Source: Maribacter antarcticus DSM 21422 (GTDB lineage: Bacteria > Bacteroidota > Bacteroidia > Flavobacteriales > Flavobacteriaceae). From it: a stretch of 64,000 nucleotides of DNA. Within the stretch, counting starts at the first letter, position 1. Each line of letters opens with the position of its first letter. The stretch lies in contig NZ_KK211214.1 of NCBI RefSeq assembly GCF_000621125.1, forward strand, positions 62,001 to 126,000, read 5' to 3'. The notes beneath the pieces were generated by a model that saw nothing but the letters and a program-made list of their open reading frames with translations, made no database searches and had not been told where the DNA came from. Below, one piece after another: positions 61,423 to 64,000 of the stretch. The position numbers and the translations under genes are program-made.

Positions 61423-61797
61423 ATGAAAATATTGACCATAGACGATCAGTTTTTAGCAACCTATTTTGTACAGCGTATACTAAGTAATAGAGGGTATACG
61501 GTTAAAACCGCATCTGACGGTTTGGAAGGTGTTAAAATGTTTGAGCAATTTAAGCCAGATCTTGTAATCGTGGATTATCATATGCCTATAATGAATGGGG
61601 TTGAGGTTATAGAGTACATTAGAACTAAGAAAAACTCTAATATTCCAATTCTTATCATGTCCGGTAGTACGGATATAAACATAAAAGAAAAGGGATTTGA
61701 ATTAGGTATTGCTGATTATTTGGAGAAACCAGTAGATCTAGACAAACTGGTGAGAGTCGTTTCTAGTCTTTTTGAACGCGCTAGTATTGCTATTTAG
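61423..61797 (+). CDS. Single-domain response regulator
   Basis: A 124-residue CheY-like receiver: acidic pair Asp7-Asp8 (LTIDDQF), phosphoacceptor Asp51 in VIVDYHMP, Ser80 in IMSGST and Lys102 in YLEKPVD. No output domain and no kinase gene nearby, so it must work with a remote kinase or as a phosphate shuttle. Confidence 0.93.
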   Translation: MKILTIDDQFLATYFVQRILSNRGYTVKTASDGLEGVKMFEQFKPDLVIVDYHMPIMNGVEVIEYIRTKKNSNIPILIMSGSTDINIKEKGFELGIADYLEKPVDLDKLVRVVSSLFERASIAI

Positions 61798-62165
61798 TTG
61801 TATTGTTATTCGTTCAAATGTGTTTTGTTGATTTGCTAAAAACTACCAGGTTTTAAACTAAAACAACTTAAAATGCCATACTTAATGGCGATTTCCCACG
61901 TTAGCCAATCCGCTTCGATTACGTTTAGCCAATATTTTTTATTGGCCTGATGAAATTATCATTTAAGTAAGGTGTGGTCTCCAGTCCCTTTTATTCCCTT
62001 CCAAATCTGGAATACATCCTTGCAATCCCCCTTTTTGAGTGGAATCAATCTGTTGCCTAGGAAGACCTAGTCAAAAGAGTACTTCGTTGGCTTTATTCTT
62101 TTAGGTAACTTAAACGATAGATTACCTTCTCGCAAAGACAATCGCTATAATAGCGCTTAGCCAGC
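61798..62165. other. Intergenic region, no gene seen
   Basis: 368 bases between convergent genes. Only a 7-bp hairpin (GCCAATA / TATTGGC, 61928-61946, T5 loop) and a weak CGCTA/TAGCG hairpin at 62143-62155 are visible. Confidence 0.4.
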
Positions 62166-63563
62166 TTAATTTTCATCTTTCATCAATTCCGTAAAATAGG
62201 TATAGAAATAAGGTATGGTCTCAATACCTTTTAAGTAGTTCCACACCCCAAAATGTTCGTTGGGAGAGTGTATCGCATCGCTATCCAAACCAAAGCCCAT
62301 TAGAATAGTTTTACTGCCCAATTCTTGCTCGAAAAGAGCAACAATGGGAATACTACCGCCGCTGCGCTGGGGAATAGGTTTTTTGCCAAAGGTAGTTTGG
62401 TACGCTTTTGAGGCTGCTTTGTAGCCAATGGTATCTATTGGCGTTACATACCCCTGGCCGCCATGATGCGGTGTTACTTTTACGGTTACCCCTACTGGCG
62501 CGATACTTTCGAAATGTGTTTTAAACAGTTCCGTAATTTCTCTCCAATCTTGATGTGGTACCAATCGCATGGAAATTTTTGCATAGGCTTTACTGGCAAT
62601 AACAGTTTTTGCACCTTCGCCTGTGTAGCCGCCCCATATACCGTTTACATCTAGTGTAGGCCTTATGGAATTCCGTTCATTCGTAGTATATCCTTTTTCC
62701 CCATAAACCGACTCAATATCCAAGGCTTTTTGATAGGCACCTAAGGAGAAAGGTGCTTTGGCCATTTCCGCACGTTCTTCCTTGGATAGTTCTTCTACTT
62801 TATCGTAAAAACCGGGAATAGTAATATGATTGTCCTCATCTTGCAATGACGTAATCATTTTGGTGAGGATATTAATGGGATTGGCCACCGCCCCGCCATA
62901 GAGTCCAGAATGCAAGTCCCTATTCGGACCTGTAACTTCTACTTCTACATAGCTCAATCCTCTTAGGCCAGTGGTTATACTGGGCACTTCATTAGCAATC
63001 ATTCCGGTGTCAGAAATAAGGATGATATCGTTGGCTAGTTTTTCCTTGTTTTCGGCAACATAAACTGCTAAGTTATTGCTCCCAACTTCCTCCTCACCCT
63101 CAATCATGAATTTTACGTTACACGGAAGCTGATTTGTGTTGACCATAAGCTCCATGGCTTTTACGTGCATGTACATCTGCCCCTTGTCATCACAAGCACC
63201 TCTTGCAAATATCGCGCCTTCTGGATGTAATTCTGTTTTTTGAATAACCGGTTCAAATGGTGGTGAGTTCCAAAGATCTATGGGGTCTGGTGGTTGCACA
63301 TCATAGTGCCCGTAGACCAAAATGGTAGGAAGGTCTTTATCGATAAATTTTTCTCCGTAGACAATGGGGTATCCTTTTGTTTCGTGAACCTCTACAGTGT
63401 CGCATCCTGCTTTTTCTAAGGATAATTTCACAAAGTTGGCTGCATCTAATACATTTTTCGAGTAGGCAGGGTCTGCACTTATGGACGGGATTTTAAGAAG
63501 GGATATGAGTTCGTTTAAAAAACGTTGTTTATGATTTGTAATGTAATCTGTAATTTGCTTCAT
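62166..63563 (-). CDS. M20-family metallopeptidase (dipeptidase type)
   Basis: A 465-residue dizinc peptidase: VYGHYDVQPPDPIDLWNSPP (first metal His and bridging region), FARGACDDKGQMYMH, MIEGEEEVGS with the catalytic Glu pair, a dimerisation lid domain (LRGLSYVEVEVTGPNRDLHSG) and SGGSIPIV plus HSPNEHF at the C-terminus. This is the M20 form that includes CNDP-type dipeptidases. No signal peptide, so cytoplasmic. Single gene. Confidence 0.93.
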   Translation of the reverse strand: MKQITDYITNHKQRFLNELISLLKIPSISADPAYSKNVLDAANFVKLSLEKAGCDTVEVHETKGYPIVYGEKFIDKDLPTILVYGHYDVQPPDPIDLWNSPPFEPVIQKTELHPEGAIFARGACDDKGQMYMHVKAMELMVNTNQLPCNVKFMIEGEEEVGSNNLAVYVAENKEKLANDIILISDTGMIANEVPSITTGLRGLSYVEVEVTGPNRDLHSGLYGGAVANPINILTKMITSLQDEDNHITIPGFYDKVEELSKEERAEMAKAPFSLGAYQKALDIESVYGEKGYTTNERNSIRPTLDVNGIWGGYTGEGAKTVIASKAYAKISMRLVPHQDWREITELFKTHFESIAPVGVTVKVTPHHGGQGYVTPIDTIGYKAASKAYQTTFGKKPIPQRSGGSIPIVALFEQELGSKTILMGFGLDSDAIHSPNEHFGVWNYLKGIETIPYFYTYFTELMKDEN

Positions 63564-63755
63564 AGAATATTTTAGAAAGTTTTAAAAGTACGAAAAAGAA
63601 GCTTTTTAACTAATTCTGTTTAAATAGTAATTGTAAATGGTATCGAATACTGTAGTTGCATTCTTTTTTTATTAAACAAATAAAGTCGGTTATTCTTTAT
63701 TTTGTATATTTAAGTACTTCATTCCCCTCCATTATTTTTAATAATACCGACCAAC

Positions 63756-64000
63756 ATGCAAAAGAACTGTTACAGTATTGCTATGGGCAATTTTCCTTGT
63801 CTAGCTTTTATCTTCATTTTTTCATTTTTTACTTCTGCACTAGCCCAAGAACAGGTGGGCAGGCCATTGATAAACCATTATACGTACCAAGAGTATGATG
63901 GCGCACCTATAAATTGGTGGGCAATCGAAGGGGAAAACGGGTTTATGTACTTTGCCAATCAAGACAAAGTATTACAATTTGATGGCGTCAACTGGGAGTC
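63756..64000 (+). CDS. Start of a large exported sensor-type protein, cut by window end
   Basis: The ATG at 63756 opens a frame with a signal peptide (hydrophobic run ending ALAQ) and, from residue 45, QEYDGAPINWWAIEGENGFMYFANQDKVLQFDGVNWE. The WxxxxxxxGxMYFANxxxVLxFDGxxW pattern is the first blade of a two-component-regulator propeller, as in hybrid sensors and Y_Y_Y-domain regulators of Bacteroidota. Only 81 codons are present, so the output domain is unknown. Confidence 0.75.
   Translation, partial: MQKNCYSIAMGNFPCLAFIFIFSFFTSALAQEQVGRPLINHYTYQEYDGAPINWWAIEGENGFMYFANQDKVLQFDGVNWE

Noticed and set aside
63656-63898. 80-codon plus-strand frame at the right edge
   Set aside because: Overlaps the frame starting at 63756, which has a signal peptide and a propeller motif and is clearly the real gene.

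Overview
The window looks like the chromosome of a marine-type Flavobacteriaceae bacterium (Bacteroidota). It is AT-rich, carries a SusC/SusD pair and a second TonB-dependent receptor, a sulfatase, many lipoproteins, and promoters of the Bacteroidota type (TAnnTTTG around -7). I see no rRNA, tRNA, CRISPR array, prophage or insertion-sequence transposase. Most genes are ordinary metabolic or surface genes of this family.

Left part (1-13.5 kb): a truncated FG-GAP lipoprotein and a SusD/SusC pair on the minus strand; hutG (formimidoylglutamase) with an unknown partner; a group III truncated haemoglobin with a small membrane protein; a DedA-like small membrane protein (Sm_multidrug_ex); a Tat-exported Gfo/Idh oxidoreductase; then hemN plus a tandem universal stress protein under a perfect FNR/CRP-type palindrome, and an Lrp/AsnC regulator. 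From 14 to 20 kb a TonB-dependent receptor, a lipoprotein, a Tat-exported HisC-like aminotransferase and an AEC-type permease form an apparent uptake and processing unit.

Middle (20-43 kb): a GH109-type glycosidase diverges from a nucleotidyltransferase/sugar-kinase pair that together could salvage N-acetylhexosamine. Then come glutaryl-CoA-type dehydrogenase, a Rieske oxygenase, an amino-acid permease with a DDAH-family hydrolase, and a tightly overlapping minus-strand operon of LytS-type kinase, LytTR regulator, sulfatase and TrmN6-type methyltransferase. hutHIU with a divergent LysR regulator complete the histidine degradation pathway begun by hutG about 28 kb away.

Right part (43-64 kb): a BlaI/M56-peptidase operon whose peptidase carries two tandem TonB-C-like modules, followed by a TPR protein, a lipoprotein and ruvC; an inverted-repeat-bounded cassette with a four-helix-bundle (23S rRNA IVP-like) gene broken by an in-frame TAG; hemW; a cyclase-family enzyme; small exported proteins; a GNAT acetyltransferase pseudogene with three TAA codons; a membrane MutS-like ATPase; a YdjM-type hydrolase; a second BlaI/M56 module with clear palindromic operators; PhnA-like protein; a single-domain response regulator; an M20 peptidase; and the start of a large sensor-type protein cut by the window end.

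The items most worth a second look are the IVP-like cassette (48.57-49.10 kb), the FNR-type site placed near -41 of hemN, the Tat-exported aminotransferase system, the amino-sugar salvage set, and an orphan plus-strand terminator at 56.12 kb that implies an unannotated transcript or a long 3' UTR.
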